The notes beneath the pieces are model-generated. The model was not told where the DNA came from. It did no database searches and worked only from the letters and a program-made list of their open reading frames with translations. Positions 50,996 through 60,034 of a stretch of DNA of 64,000 nucleotides are shown here, in pieces. The number at the start of each line of letters is the position of its first letter. The stretch's first letter is position 1. Origin of the DNA: Pseudomonas bharatica CSV86 (lineage in GTDB: Bacteria > Pseudomonadota > Gammaproteobacteria > Pseudomonadales > Pseudomonadaceae); contig NZ_AMWJ02000001.1 of assembly GCF_000319305.2 (NCBI RefSeq), positions 806,001 through 870,000 on the forward strand, written 5' to 3'. Made by a program: the position numbers and the translations under genes.

Positions 50996-52546
50996 TCAAT
51001 GAGCCTCTCCAGCCTTGAGCCCTTGCGGCAACGTCCGGGTCATCAACACCGCAACCATGCTGATCGCCAACCCGATCCCGACAAAATGGAAGGCATCGTT
51101 GTACGCCATGATCAGCGCCTGCTGATGAGTGATTTCGCTCAACCGCCCCAGTGCTGCCCCATCGCTCCCCAGTTTCTCCGCCAGTTGCCCCAACCGTTCC
51201 GCCACTTGGGGATTGGTTGGCACTATCGATTCGCGCAGGTAATCGAAGTACACCTTGGTTCGTGCATCCAGCAGCGTCGCCAGCAAGGCGATGCCGATCG
51301 CGCCGCCCAGGTTGCGCAGGATGTTGAACAGGCTCGATGCCGACCCGGCATCCTGCGGCTGGATGTAGGCGGTGGCGATCAACGAGATGGTGACCATGAT
51401 CATCGGCTGACCAAGGGCGCGGATGATCTGGATGTGGTTGAACTGGGCCCCGGCGAAATCCGGGTTGAGCACGCCGGAGCTGAAGCTGGCCAGCCCGAAC
51501 AGGCCGAAACCCAATGCGCACAGGACCCTGGGCGGGATCACCTTCATCAACCTGGGCACCAGCGGAATCAGGAACAGCTGCGGAATGCCCATCCACATGA
51601 TCACCTCGCCGATCTGCAAGGCGTTGTAGTTCTGGACCTGTGCCAGGTACAGCGGCAGCAGGTAGATCGAACCATACAGCCCCACGCCCATGCCCAGGCT
51701 GGCGATGCTCGACAAGCCGAAGTTGCGGTTGCCGAGGATGCGCAGGTTGATCAGCGGGTTGGGTCTTGAAAACTGGATGATGACAAAGGTGATCAGGCTG
51801 ATCAGGGCGATGCTGCCCAGCCCTACGATGAGGCTCGATTCCAGCCAGTCCTTGCGATGACCTTCCTCCAGGAAAACCTGCAGGCAGCCGAGGCCGACAC
51901 CCAAGGTGACGATGCCGGCGTAATCGGTACTCTTGAGCAGCTCCCAGTGGGCTTCCTTTTTCTCCAGGCCATACATCAGCCCGGCGATCATCAACAATCC
52001 CGGTGGGATGTTGATGTAGAAGATGTACTCCCAGCCCCAGTTTTCCGTCAGCCATCCACCCAGGGCCGGGCCGATGGACGGGGCGAAGGTGGCCGTCATG
52101 GCGAACATCGCCATGCCCTTGGCGCGGTGGTGTTCCGGCAGCTTGATCAGGGTCAGGGTGAACGCCAGGGGGATCAGCGCGCCACCGGTGAAGCCCTGCA
52201 GGGCGCGGAACAGGATCATGCTTTCCAGGTTCCAGGCCATCGAGCAGAGCAACGAAGACACCAGGAAACCCAGGGACACCCATACCGCCAGGCGCCGCGC
52301 CGAGAGCAACTGCACCAGCCAGGCGGTGAGCGGGATCATGATGATCTCGGCTACCAGGTAGGAGGTGGAAATCCACGAGCCTTCCTCCAGGGTCGCCGAC
52401 AGCGCGCCCTGGATGTCCTTCAGCGAGGCGTTGGTGATCTGGATGTCGAGCACGGCCATGAAGGCGCCGAGCATCGCGCTCATCACCGCGATCCAGTCGC
52501 GCCGGCTGGGTTCGCCGACGGGACGGATCAGTTGGTCACCGGCCAT
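50996..52546 (-). CDS. emrB: MFS drug exporter, DHA2 (EmrB) family
   Basis: The 516-residue inner-membrane protein has about 14 membrane segments and the DHA2 motifs FMAVLDIQITNASL, GSWISTSYLVAEIIMIPL and GPALGGWLTENWGWEYIFYIN. It exports drugs or other toxic molecules by proton exchange, with the membrane fusion protein encoded just upstream. Start at 52546 (MAGDQLIRPVGEP) overlaps the partner's stop by 11 bases; the longer frame from 52600 lies inside the partner gene. Confidence 0.92.
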   Translation of the reverse strand: MAGDQLIRPVGEPSRRDWIAVMSAMLGAFMAVLDIQITNASLKDIQGALSATLEEGSWISTSYLVAEIIMIPLTAWLVQLLSARRLAVWVSLGFLVSSLLCSMAWNLESMILFRALQGFTGGALIPLAFTLTLIKLPEHHRAKGMAMFAMTATFAPSIGPALGGWLTENWGWEYIFYINIPPGLLMIAGLMYGLEKKEAHWELLKSTDYAGIVTLGVGLGCLQVFLEEGHRKDWLESSLIVGLGSIALISLITFVIIQFSRPNPLINLRILGNRNFGLSSIASLGMGVGLYGSIYLLPLYLAQVQNYNALQIGEVIMWMGIPQLFLIPLVPRLMKVIPPRVLCALGFGLFGLASFSSGVLNPDFAGAQFNHIQIIRALGQPMIMVTISLIATAYIQPQDAGSASSLFNILRNLGGAIGIALLATLLDARTKVYFDYLRESIVPTNPQVAERLGQLAEKLGSDGAALGRLSEITHQQALIMAYNDAFHFVGIGLAISMVAVLMTRTLPQGLKAGEAH

Positions 52547-53576
52547 CGTCGTGCAGGTCGACGGTGGCGGTGACCGACATGCCCGGGCGGATCCGGCCAT
52601 GCAGCGGATTATCGGCGGCGAAGGTCAGTTTCACCGGAATACGCTGTACGACCTTGGTGAAGTTGCCTGTGGCGTTGTCGGGTGGCAACAGGCTGAACTG
52701 GGCGCCCGAAGCGGCGAACAGGCTATCGACGCGGCCTTCGATCGGGGTGTCGGGGTAGCTGTCGAACACCAGTTCGGCACGCTGGCCGGGTTGCATCCTG
52801 CCGATCTGGGTTTCCTTGAAGTTGGCCTGCACCCAGATGTCCTCGTCGGGGACGATGGATAGCAGGTACGCGCCGTTCTGCACGTACTGGCCGTCGCGGG
52901 CGGCGCGCTGGCCGATCATGCCGCTGATCGGCGCATGGATTTCGCTGCGGGCCAGGTTCAGTTCGGCCTGGGCCAGGTCGGTGCGGGCCGTGGCGATCTG
53001 CGCATCGAGACGCTTGAGTTCGGCTTCCAGGGCGCTGACCTGCTGGCGCTGGCCCTGCAGGTCGGCCTGGGCCTTGCTGACCTGGGAGCGGGCTACATTG
53101 CTTTCCGCAGACAGGGTGGTGACCCGCTCCTCGGAAACGAAGCCCGGCTTGCGCAGCGCCTGGGCGCGGTTCAGGTCCAGTTGTGTGCGGCCGAGGGTAG
53201 CCTGGCTGGCGGAAACCTGGGCCTGGCCGGCGGCGATCAGGCTGGATTGCTGGGTCAGCCGGCTCTCGGCCTGCAGGCGCTCGGCCTGGCGGGTGTCGAG
53301 GGTGGCGCGGGCGCGTTCGACAGCGAAGCGGAAGTCATCGGCTTCCAGGCGGATCAGCAGGTCGCCTTTTTTCACGTGCTGGTTGTCCTGCACCAGCACG
53401 CTATCGATCCGCGCGCTCAACTGACTGGAGACACGGGTGATTTCGCCCTGGACATAGGCGTTGTCGGTGCTTTCGTAAAAGCGCCCCTTCAGATACCAAT
53501 GGGCGAAGAAGGCGAGGGCGACCAACAGGACCAGAAAAAGAAAAACCAGCAGGCGACGCTTGAGTTGGGCAGGCAT
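52536..53576 (-). CDS. emrA: EmrA/HlyD family membrane fusion protein
   Basis: The 346-residue protein has one N-terminal membrane segment (about 8-28), the conserved STDNAYVQGEITRVSSQLSA, a long coiled-coil hairpin (about 85-205), the lipoyl half DNQHVKKGDLLIRLE and the beta-barrel IWVQANFKETQIGRMQPGQ. It bridges the EmrB-type pump to an outer-membrane channel; no such channel gene is next to it. Divergent from gltX. Confidence 0.93.
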   Translation of the reverse strand: MPAQLKRRLLVFLFLVLLVALAFFAHWYLKGRFYESTDNAYVQGEITRVSSQLSARIDSVLVQDNQHVKKGDLLIRLEADDFRFAVERARATLDTRQAERLQAESRLTQQSSLIAAGQAQVSASQATLGRTQLDLNRAQALRKPGFVSEERVTTLSAESNVARSQVSKAQADLQGQRQQVSALEAELKRLDAQIATARTDLAQAELNLARSEIHAPISGMIGQRAARDGQYVQNGAYLLSIVPDEDIWVQANFKETQIGRMQPGQRAELVFDSYPDTPIEGRVDSLFAASGAQFSLLPPDNATGNFTKVVQRIPVKLTFAADNPLHGRIRPGMSVTATVDLHDDGR

Positions 53577-53719
53577 GAGGACGATCGTTCCAAGAATGTA
53601 AGCAAATTTAACAAAGATCGGATCCAGCGGTGCAAGTGACGATCACGCCCATTACTGGAGCCCGGCGCCTGCTCCCTGTTAACATTCCGGCTTTGTTTCA
53701 CCTCCTGTTCGAGACTCTC

Positions 53720-55201
53720 ATGACCACCGTTCGCACGCGCATCGCGCCTTCGCCTACCGGCGATCCCCATGTCGGCACCGCCTACATCGCCCTGTTCAAC
53801 TACTGCTTTGCCAAGCAGCACGGCGGCGAGTTCATCCTGCGTATCGAAGATACCGACCAGTTGCGTTCGACCCGCGAATCCGAACAACAGATCTTCGATG
53901 CCCTGCGCTGGCTCGGTATCGAATGGGCCGAAGGCCCGGATGTCGGCGGCCCGCATGGCCCGTACCGGCAGAGCGAGCGGGGTGAAATCTATAAGCAGTA
54001 CGCCCAGCAGCTGGTCGATATGGGGCACGCCTTCCCGTGCTTCTGCACAGCCGAAGAGCTGGACCAGATGCGCGCCGAGCAAATGGCTCGCGGTGAAACA
54101 CCGCGCTATGACGGTCGCGCCCTGCTGCTCTCGCCCGAGGAGGTACAGCGCCGCCTGGCCGCGGGTGAGCCGCACGTGATCCGCATGAAGGTGCCGAGCG
54201 AAGGCGTCTGCGTGGTCCCGGACATGCTGCGTGGCGATGTCGAGATCCCGTGGGACCGCATGGACATGCAGGTGCTGATGAAGACCGACGGCCTGCCAAC
54301 CTATTTCCTGGCCAACGTGGTCGACGACCACCTGATGGGCATTACCCACGTGCTGCGTGGTGAAGAGTGGCTGCCGTCGGCGCCGAAGCTGATCAAGCTG
54401 TACGAGTATTTCGGCTGGGAACAACCCAAGCTGTGCTACATGCCGCTGCTGCGCAATCCCGACAAGAGCAAGCTGTCCAAGCGCAAGAACCCGACCTCGG
54501 TGACCTTCTACGAGCGCATGGGCTTCATGCCGGAAGCCATGCTCAACTACCTGGGCCGCATGGGCTGGTCGATGCCGGACGAGCGCGAGAAGTTCTCCCT
54601 GGCCGAAATGGTCGAGCACTTCGACCTGTCCCGTGTTTCGCTGGGCGGTCCGATCTTCGATATCGAGAAGCTGTCCTGGCTCAACGGCCAGTGGCTGCGT
54701 GACCTGCCGGTGGAAGAGTTCGCCGCACGGGTGCAGAAGTGGGCGTTCAACCGCGACTACATGATGAAAATCGCGCCGCACGTGCAGGGCCGGGTCGAGA
54801 CCTTCAGCCAGATTGCGCCGCTGGGCGGCTTCTTCTTCGAAGGTGCGCTGAAGCTGGATGCGAAGCTGTTCGAGCACAAGAAACTGTCCCCGGACCAGGT
54901 ACGCCAGGTGATCCAGTTGATCCTGTGGAAACTGGAAAGCCTGCGGCAGTGGGAAAAGGACCGCATTACCGCCTGCATCCAGGCAGTGGTCGAGGCGCTG
55001 GAACTGAAGCTGCGCGACGCCATGCCATTGATGTTCGCTGCGATCAGCGGCCAGGCCAGTTCTGTCTCGGTACTCGATGCCATGGAGATCCTCGGCCCGG
55101 ACCTGACCCGCTATCGCTTGCGTCAGGCTCTCGACCTGCTGGGCGGTGTTTCGAAGAAAGAAAACAAGGAATGGGAGAAGCTGTTGGGCACCATCGCCTG
55201 A
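53720..55201 (+). CDS. gltX: Glutamyl-tRNA synthetase
   Basis: The 493-residue protein has the class I motifs [14 protein letters not shown] (HIGH-like) and KLSKRKNP (KMSKS-like) and the usual length. The start [12 protein letters not shown] is at 53720; a longer frame from 53630 is not family-like. It ends just before a palindromic repeat and the nested element cluster. Confidence 0.97.
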   Translation: MTTVRTRIAPSPTGDPHVGTAYIALFNYCFAKQHGGEFILRIEDTDQLRSTRESEQQIFDALRWLGIEWAEGPDVGGPHGPYRQSERGEIYKQYAQQLVDMGHAFPCFCTAEELDQMRAEQMARGETPRYDGRALLLSPEEVQRRLAAGEPHVIRMKVPSEGVCVVPDMLRGDVEIPWDRMDMQVLMKTDGLPTYFLANVVDDHLMGITHVLRGEEWLPSAPKLIKLYEYFGWEQPKLCYMPLLRNPDKSKLSKRKNPTSVTFYERMGFMPEAMLNYLGRMGWSMPDEREKFSLAEMVEHFDLSRVSLGGPIFDIEKLSWLNGQWLRDLPVEEFAARVQKWAFNRDYMMKIAPHVQGRVETFSQIAPLGGFFFEGALKLDAKLFEHKKLSPDQVRQVIQLILWKLESLRQWEKDRITACIQAVVEALELKLRDAMPLMFAAISGQASSVSVLDAMEILGPDLTRYRLRQALDLLGGVSKKENKEWEKLLGTIA

Positions 55202-55220
55202 TCGCATTCGCTCGTTCTTT

Positions 55221-55276
55221 CGTGGGGCGAGCCCTCTGCCATGGGCTTTTTGCCAGGGCAGGGGGCTCGCCCCACG
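55221..55276. repeat. Palindromic repeat after gltX
   Basis: CGTGGGGCGAGCCCTCTGCC pairs with GGCAGGGGGCTCGCCCCACG (one mismatch). It is a different family from the GTGGGAGC repeats. The loop contains GGGCTTTTTGCC, and the whole may terminate gltX. Confidence 0.8.
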
Positions 55277-55634
55277 GTCGTTTCGATCGCTGTCGAAGGG
55301 GGCGGCACCCAGCAAACACGGGGCTTTTCTCGTCCAAGACAGGTAAGTGGTTGTTATCTGGGAAAAAATTTTTGAATTTTGTTGAAAATAAGGGGTATCC
55401 GGAATTTCTGGTTGATAAAATGCCAAAGATGTAAAGAAGAAAATCTTTCTCAGCGGATTATCTGATTGATCCTCTTCAGCCTACTCTACTGCCAATTTTC
55501 TGTTTCCACCTTCGCCTGAGTCTTCATAGCGATGCTGACTAGGGAGGACAGCGAGAGCTGGGCAAGCGTCAAAGCGGTTCTGGTTCATGCGCAATCCGGA
55601 CACCTGCACAACATTCCTCTTGTAAGAAACCGAT

Positions 55635-55642
55635 CAAATTCT
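55635..55642. repeat. 8-bp target duplication of copy A, left
   Basis: CAAATTCT, repeated at 58628-58635. In the intact element it occurs once, inside arsR. Confidence 0.95.
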
Positions 55643-55818
55643 GGGTATCCGGAATTTCTGGTTGATAAAATGCCAAAGATGTAAAGAAGAAAATCTTTCT
55701 CAGCGGATTATCTGATTGATCCTCTTCAGCCTACTCTACTGCCAATTTTCTGTTTCCACCTTCGCCTGAGTCTTCATAGCGATGCTGACTAGGGAGGACA
55801 GCGAGAGCTGGGCAAGCG

Positions 55819-56133
55819 TCAAAGCGGTTCTGGTTCATGCGCAATCCGGACACCTGCACAACATTCCTCTTGTAAGAAACCGATCAAATTCTCTAGGTGC
55901 CCATACTCGGGTATACAGACAATCGTGCGGCTATGTTTCTCCTGCCGGATCAGCCCTACCTTGGCCATGCGCGCAAGGTGATGTGATAGCGTCGAAGCAG
56001 GAATACCCAGCCCCTTCTGGATATCTCCGACCGAAGCCCCATCATGGCCAGCTTTGACCAGAAAGCGGAACACGGACAGTCGGTGACTATTCCCTAGCTC
56101 AGCTAAGCTGGCTGCAACCTTTTCGTGATCCAT
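55819..56133 (-). CDS. arsR: ArsR-family repressor, copy A
   Basis: Same 104-residue protein as in copy 1, with C73, C91 and C92, and intact. It is the nearest full-length repressor to the permease genes of A and B. Start ATG at 56133; an upstream TTG at 56145 is less likely. Confidence 0.9.
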   Translation of the reverse strand: MDHEKVAASLAELGNSHRLSVFRFLVKAGHDGASVGDIQKGLGIPASTLSHHLARMAKVGLIRQEKHSRTIVCIPEYGHLENLIGFLQEECCAGVRIAHEPEPL

Positions 56134-56146
56134 AGCACGCCCCAAT

Positions 56147-56228
56147 AATTCGATGTTTCTAGAATTATAGTTGACAGGTCGGATAAACGCAAGTAGGCTG
56201 CGTACATCATTTCGACAATACTAGAAAT
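56147..56228. promoter_or_regulatory. Divergent arsR/permease promoters with paired operators, copy A
   Basis: Two 20-bp imperfect palindromes share A-TTCGA-N6-CTAGAA-T: AATTCGATGTTTCTAGAATT at 56147-56166 and ATTTCGACAATACTAGAAAT at 56209-56228. Rightward promoter: TTGACA (56171-56176), 17-base spacer, TAGGCT (56194-56199); the second palindrome starts just after its start point. Leftward promoter: TTGCGT, 17-base spacer, TATAAT (minus strand of 56164-56169); the first palindrome covers its -10 and start. The promoters overlap, so one repressor can shut both. Operator assignment is by symmetry and position, not by test. Confidence 0.72.
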
Positions 56229-56244
56229 ATAGGAGTAATATTGA

Positions 56245-57279
56245 ATGTCATCTCAACTCCAAGACGCTCTAGGCATGTTCGCCTTTCTCGCTATCGAGCT
56301 ATCGGTTTTATTCATTGGCATTAGCTTGCTGGTCGGAGTTCTTCAACGTCACATCCCACCATCCAAGGTGGAAGCGTTACTGACTTCCAGTGGGAAGCGA
56401 GGCTATTTTCTTGCTGCTGGTTTAGGAGCTATAACGCCCTTCTGTAGTTGCTCGACTATCCCCATGTTGAAAGGGTTGATTCGGGCACGGGCCGGTTTTG
56501 GGCCGATGATGGTGTTTCTTTTCTCATCTCCGTTGCTGAATCCTATCGTCGTCGGCCTGCTGGTTGCCACGTTTGGATGGACACTTACTGCTATCTATGT
56601 GCTCGCCGCTTTGGTGGTCGCGGTAGGTGCCGGATGGCTGCTTCACACGCTTGGCTTCGAGCGTTATGTGCGCCGGACGGCGACACAAGAGAGCAGTGGA
56701 TGTAGTTCATCAGCAAGCCCGTGCAGTGCTACATCGACCGCATCGAGTTGCGGCACCAACAGCTGCGACACCACTCCGAAGACGGCTTCTTGCGGGGCTG
56801 ATAGGAAGACAACAGTCTCTACGTCTAGCGAATGCTGTGACAGTCAACCCACTGTCACGGTTAAGAAAGAAGGGAAGTACAGTGGTGTGTGGCGGGAAGC
56901 TTGGTCGGACTTTATCGATGTGTTGCCTTACCTGCTCATCGGTATTGCGATTGGCAGCGTGATCTATGGTTTCATGCCCACTGACTTATTGGAGCAGTAT
57001 GCAGGCCCAGATAATCCCTTTGCCATTCCAGTTGCCGCTGTCATCGGCGTGCCGTTGTATATTCGCGCTGAAGCCGTCATACCTCTGGCAGCGGCTCTGA
57101 TGGCCAAAGGCGTGGGTGCCGGGACGGTGCTAGCGTTGATCATCGGCAGTGCCGGAGCCAGCCTGACTGAGCTCATTCTGTTGCGCTCTTTGTTCACGCT
57201 GAAGCTTTTAGCGGCGTTTTTAGCAGTCATTTTTGCTATGGCGATGATTGCCGGTTACGCCACCTACCTGTTTTTCTGA
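56245..57279 (+). CDS. ArsP/DUF318-type permease, copy A
   Basis: Same 344-residue protein as in copy 1, with FCSCS motif and seven-cysteine linker. Intact, with its promoter and operators. See copy 1 for domains. Confidence 0.88.
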   Translation: MSSQLQDALGMFAFLAIELSVLFIGISLLVGVLQRHIPPSKVEALLTSSGKRGYFLAAGLGAITPFCSCSTIPMLKGLIRARAGFGPMMVFLFSSPLLNPIVVGLLVATFGWTLTAIYVLAALVVAVGAGWLLHTLGFERYVRRTATQESSGCSSSASPCSATSTASSCGTNSCDTTPKTASCGADRKTTVSTSSECCDSQPTVTVKKEGKYSGVWREAWSDFIDVLPYLLIGIAIGSVIYGFMPTDLLEQYAGPDNPFAIPVAAVIGVPLYIRAEAVIPLAAALMAKGVGAGTVLALIIGSAGASLTELILLRSLFTLKLLAAFLAVIFAMAMIAGYATYLFF

Positions 57280-57291
57280 TCAAGGCGGGAG

Positions 57292-58569
57292 ATGATTAAT
57301 TCGTTAAGCCTTCCTGGGTACCAGTTGGTGGATTCTGATGAGCAGAATGAAGACATACATTTTCGGCTTGAAGCACCTACACCAGTAGCCTGCGAGGGGT
57401 GCGGCGTGCAGGGTGAGTTCGTGCGGTTCGGCAAGCGTGACGTTCCCTATCGTGATCTGCCCATCCACGGCAAGCGGGTCACTCTCTGGGTGGTCCGCCG
57501 CCGATACACCTGCCGGGCCTGCAAGACAACATTCAGGCCCCAGCTACCGGAGATGGTGGACGGATTCCGTATGACACTGCGGCTGCATGAGTACGTGGAG
57601 AAGGAATCCTTCAACCACCCCTACACCTTTGTGGCGGCACAGACCGGCCTGGACGAGAAGACGGTGCGCGACATCTTCAACGCCCGCGCCGAGTTCCTGG
57701 GGCGCTGGCACCGCTTCGAGACGCCCCGCATCCTGGGCATTGACGAGCTATACCTGAACAAGCGCTACCGCTGCATTCTGACCAACATTGAGGAGCGAAC
57801 CCTGCTCGACCTGCTGGCCACCCGCCGCCAGGACGTGGTGACCAACTACCTGATGAAGCTGAAAGACCGGCAGAAGGTCGAGATCGTCAGCATGGACATG
57901 TGGAACCCCTACCGGGCAGCGGTCAAGGCTGTGCTGCCCCAGGCCCGTATCGTGGTCGATAAGTTCCATGTGGTGCGCATGGCCAACGATGCCCTAGAGA
58001 GAGTGCGCAAGGGCCTCAGAAAGGAGCTGAAACCGTCCCAGAGCCGGACTCTCAAGGGAGACCGGAAAATCCTGCTGAAACGCGCTCACGAAGTCTCAGA
58101 CCGGGAGCGCCTCATCATGGAGACCTGGACAGGCGCGTTCCCGCAACTGCTGGCCGCCTACGAGCACAAGGAGCGCTTCTACGGCATCTGGGACGCCACC
58201 ACACGGCTCCAGGCAGAAGCCGCCCTGGACGAGTGGATAGCCACCATCCCGAAGGGCCAAAAGGAAGTCTGGAGCGATCTGGTCAGGGCAGTGGGAAACT
58301 GGCGCGAAGAGACCATGACCTACTTCGAGACGGACATGCCCGTCACCAACGCTTACACGGAGTCCATCAACCGACTGGCCAAGGACAAGAACCGTGAAGG
58401 GCGCGGTTACTCCTTCGAGGTGATGCGGGCACGAATGCTCTACACCACGAAGCACAAGAAGAAGGCACCGACTGCGAAGGTCTCTCCTTTCTACAAGAAA
58501 ACCATCGGTTACGGACTGCCGGACTTCGCAGAGGAACTCAACTACGGAGTCGATCTATCAACCATCTGA
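57292..58569 (+). CDS. tnpA: ISL3-family transposase, copy A
   Basis: Same 425-residue protein as in copy 1, with D151, D223 and E357. It starts 13 bases after the permease stop. Confidence 0.95.
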   Translation: MINSLSLPGYQLVDSDEQNEDIHFRLEAPTPVACEGCGVQGEFVRFGKRDVPYRDLPIHGKRVTLWVVRRRYTCRACKTTFRPQLPEMVDGFRMTLRLHEYVEKESFNHPYTFVAAQTGLDEKTVRDIFNARAEFLGRWHRFETPRILGIDELYLNKRYRCILTNIEERTLLDLLATRRQDVVTNYLMKLKDRQKVEIVSMDMWNPYRAAVKAVLPQARIVVDKFHVVRMANDALERVRKGLRKELKPSQSRTLKGDRKILLKRAHEVSDRERLIMETWTGAFPQLLAAYEHKERFYGIWDATTRLQAEAALDEWIATIPKGQKEVWSDLVRAVGNWREETMTYFETDMPVTNAYTESINRLAKDKNREGRGYSFEVMRARMLYTTKHKKKAPTAKVSPFYKKTIGYGLPDFAEELNYGVDLSTI

Positions 58570-58876
58570 TAATGGTATCAGGTTGGTGGGGTAAAGGTGC
58601 CCCATCAACCATTAAATCCGTATACCCCAAATTCTCTAGGTGCCCATACTCGGGTATACAGACAATCGTGCGGCTATGTTTCTCCTGCCGGATCAGCCCT
58701 ACCTTGGCCATGCGCGCAAGGTGATGTGATAGCGTCGAAGCAGGAATACCCAGCCCCTTCTGGATATCTCCGACCGAAGCCCCATCATGGCCAGCTTTGA
58801 CCAGAAAGCGGAACACGGACAGTCGGTGACTATTCCCTAGCTCAGCTAAGCTGGCTGCAACCTTTTCGTGATCCAT
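58538..58876 (-). pseudogene. Hybrid ArsR of copy B (N-terminal ArsR plus element-end tail)
   Basis: The first 83 residues are ArsR up to EYGHLENL, with the whole DNA-binding domain and C73. Insertion of copy A then replaces the last 21 residues, including C91 and C92, with 29 unrelated residues (starting GYTDLMVDGAPLPH) read from the end of A, overlapping A's transposase stop region. The frame stays open for 112 residues. Its promoter and operators are intact. It may be unstable, or it may be a repressor that cannot sense metalloid; classed as a pseudogene pending evidence. Confidence 0.85.
58628..58635. repeat. 8-bp target duplication of copy A, right
   Basis: CAAATTCT, matching 55635-55642. 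It marks the return to copy B. Confidence 0.95.
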
Positions 58877-58889
58877 AGCACGCCCCAAT

Positions 58890-58971
58890 AATTCGATGTT
58901 TCTAGAATTATAGTTGACAGGTCGGATAAACGCAAGTAGGCTGCGTACATCATTTCGACAATACTAGAAAT
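58890..58971. promoter_or_regulatory. Divergent promoters with paired operators, copy B
   Basis: Both 20-bp palindromes are present (58890-58909 and 58952-58971), unchanged from copy A. Here the leftward promoter drives the hybrid arsR. Confidence 0.7.
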
Positions 58972-58987
58972 ATAGGAGTAATATTGA

Positions 58988-60022
58988 ATGTCATCTCAAC
59001 TCCAAGACGCTCTAGGCATGTTCGCCTTTCTCGCTATCGAGCTATCGGTTTTATTCATTGGCATTAGCTTGCTGGTCGGAGTTCTTCAACGTCACATCCC
59101 ACCATCCAAGGTGGAAGCGTTACTGACTTCCAGTGGGAAGCGAGGCTATTTTCTTGCTGCTGGTTTAGGAGCTATAACGCCCTTCTGTAGTTGCTCGACT
59201 ATCCCCATGTTGAAAGGGTTGATTCGGGCACGGGCCGGTTTTGGGCCGATGATGGTGTTTCTTTTCTCATCTCCGTTGCTGAATCCTATCGTCGTCGGCC
59301 TGCTGGTTGCCACGTTTGGATGGACACTTACTGCTATCTATGTGCTCGCCGCTTTGGTGGTCGCGGTAGGTGCCGGATGGCTGCTTCACACGCTTGGCTT
59401 CGAGCGTTATGTGCGCCGGACGGCGACACAAGAGAGCAGTGGATGTAGTTCATCAGCAAGCCCGTGCAGTGCTACATCGACCGCATCGAGTTGCGGCACC
59501 AACAGCTGCGACACCACTCCGAAGACGGCTTCTTGCGGGGCTGATAGGAAGACAACAGTCTCTACGTCTAGCGAATGCTGTGACAGTCAACCCACTGTCA
59601 CGGTTAAGAAAGAAGGGAAGTACAGTGGTGTGTGGCGGGAAGCTTGGTCGGACTTTATCGATGTGTTGCCTTACCTGCTCATCGGTATTGCGATTGGCAG
59701 CGTGATCTATGGTTTCATGCCCACTGACTTATTGGAGCAGTATGCAGGCCCAGATAATCCCTTTGCCATTCCAGTTGCCGCTGTCATCGGCGTGCCGTTG
59801 TATATTCGCGCTGAAGCCGTCATACCTCTGGCAGCGGCTCTGATGGCCAAAGGCGTGGGTGCCGGGACGGTGCTAGCGTTGATCATCGGCAGTGCCGGAG
59901 CCAGCCTGACTGAGCTCATTCTGTTGCGCTCTTTGTTCACGCTGAAGCTTTTAGCGGCGTTTTTAGCAGTCATTTTTGCTATGGCGATGATTGCCGGTTA
60001 CGCCACCTACCTGTTTTTCTGA
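58988..60022 (+). CDS. ArsP/DUF318-type permease, copy B
   Basis: Same 344-residue protein as in copies 1, A and C; intact. The only full-length repressors available to it are those of the other copies. Confidence 0.88.
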   Translation: MSSQLQDALGMFAFLAIELSVLFIGISLLVGVLQRHIPPSKVEALLTSSGKRGYFLAAGLGAITPFCSCSTIPMLKGLIRARAGFGPMMVFLFSSPLLNPIVVGLLVATFGWTLTAIYVLAALVVAVGAGWLLHTLGFERYVRRTATQESSGCSSSASPCSATSTASSCGTNSCDTTPKTASCGADRKTTVSTSSECCDSQPTVTVKKEGKYSGVWREAWSDFIDVLPYLLIGIAIGSVIYGFMPTDLLEQYAGPDNPFAIPVAAVIGVPLYIRAEAVIPLAAALMAKGVGAGTVLALIIGSAGASLTELILLRSLFTLKLLAAFLAVIFAMAMIAGYATYLFF

Positions 60023-60034
60023 TCAAGGCGGGAG

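Larger units (their letters stand above)
55643..58627 (+). mobile_element. ISL3-family element copy A, complete, nested in copy B
   Basis: 2,985 bp from GGGTATCCGG to CGTATACCC, flanked by CAAATTCT on both sides. All three genes are intact. It sits in the same orientation as its host copy B, at position 243-250 of B, inside arsR. Confidence 0.96.
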
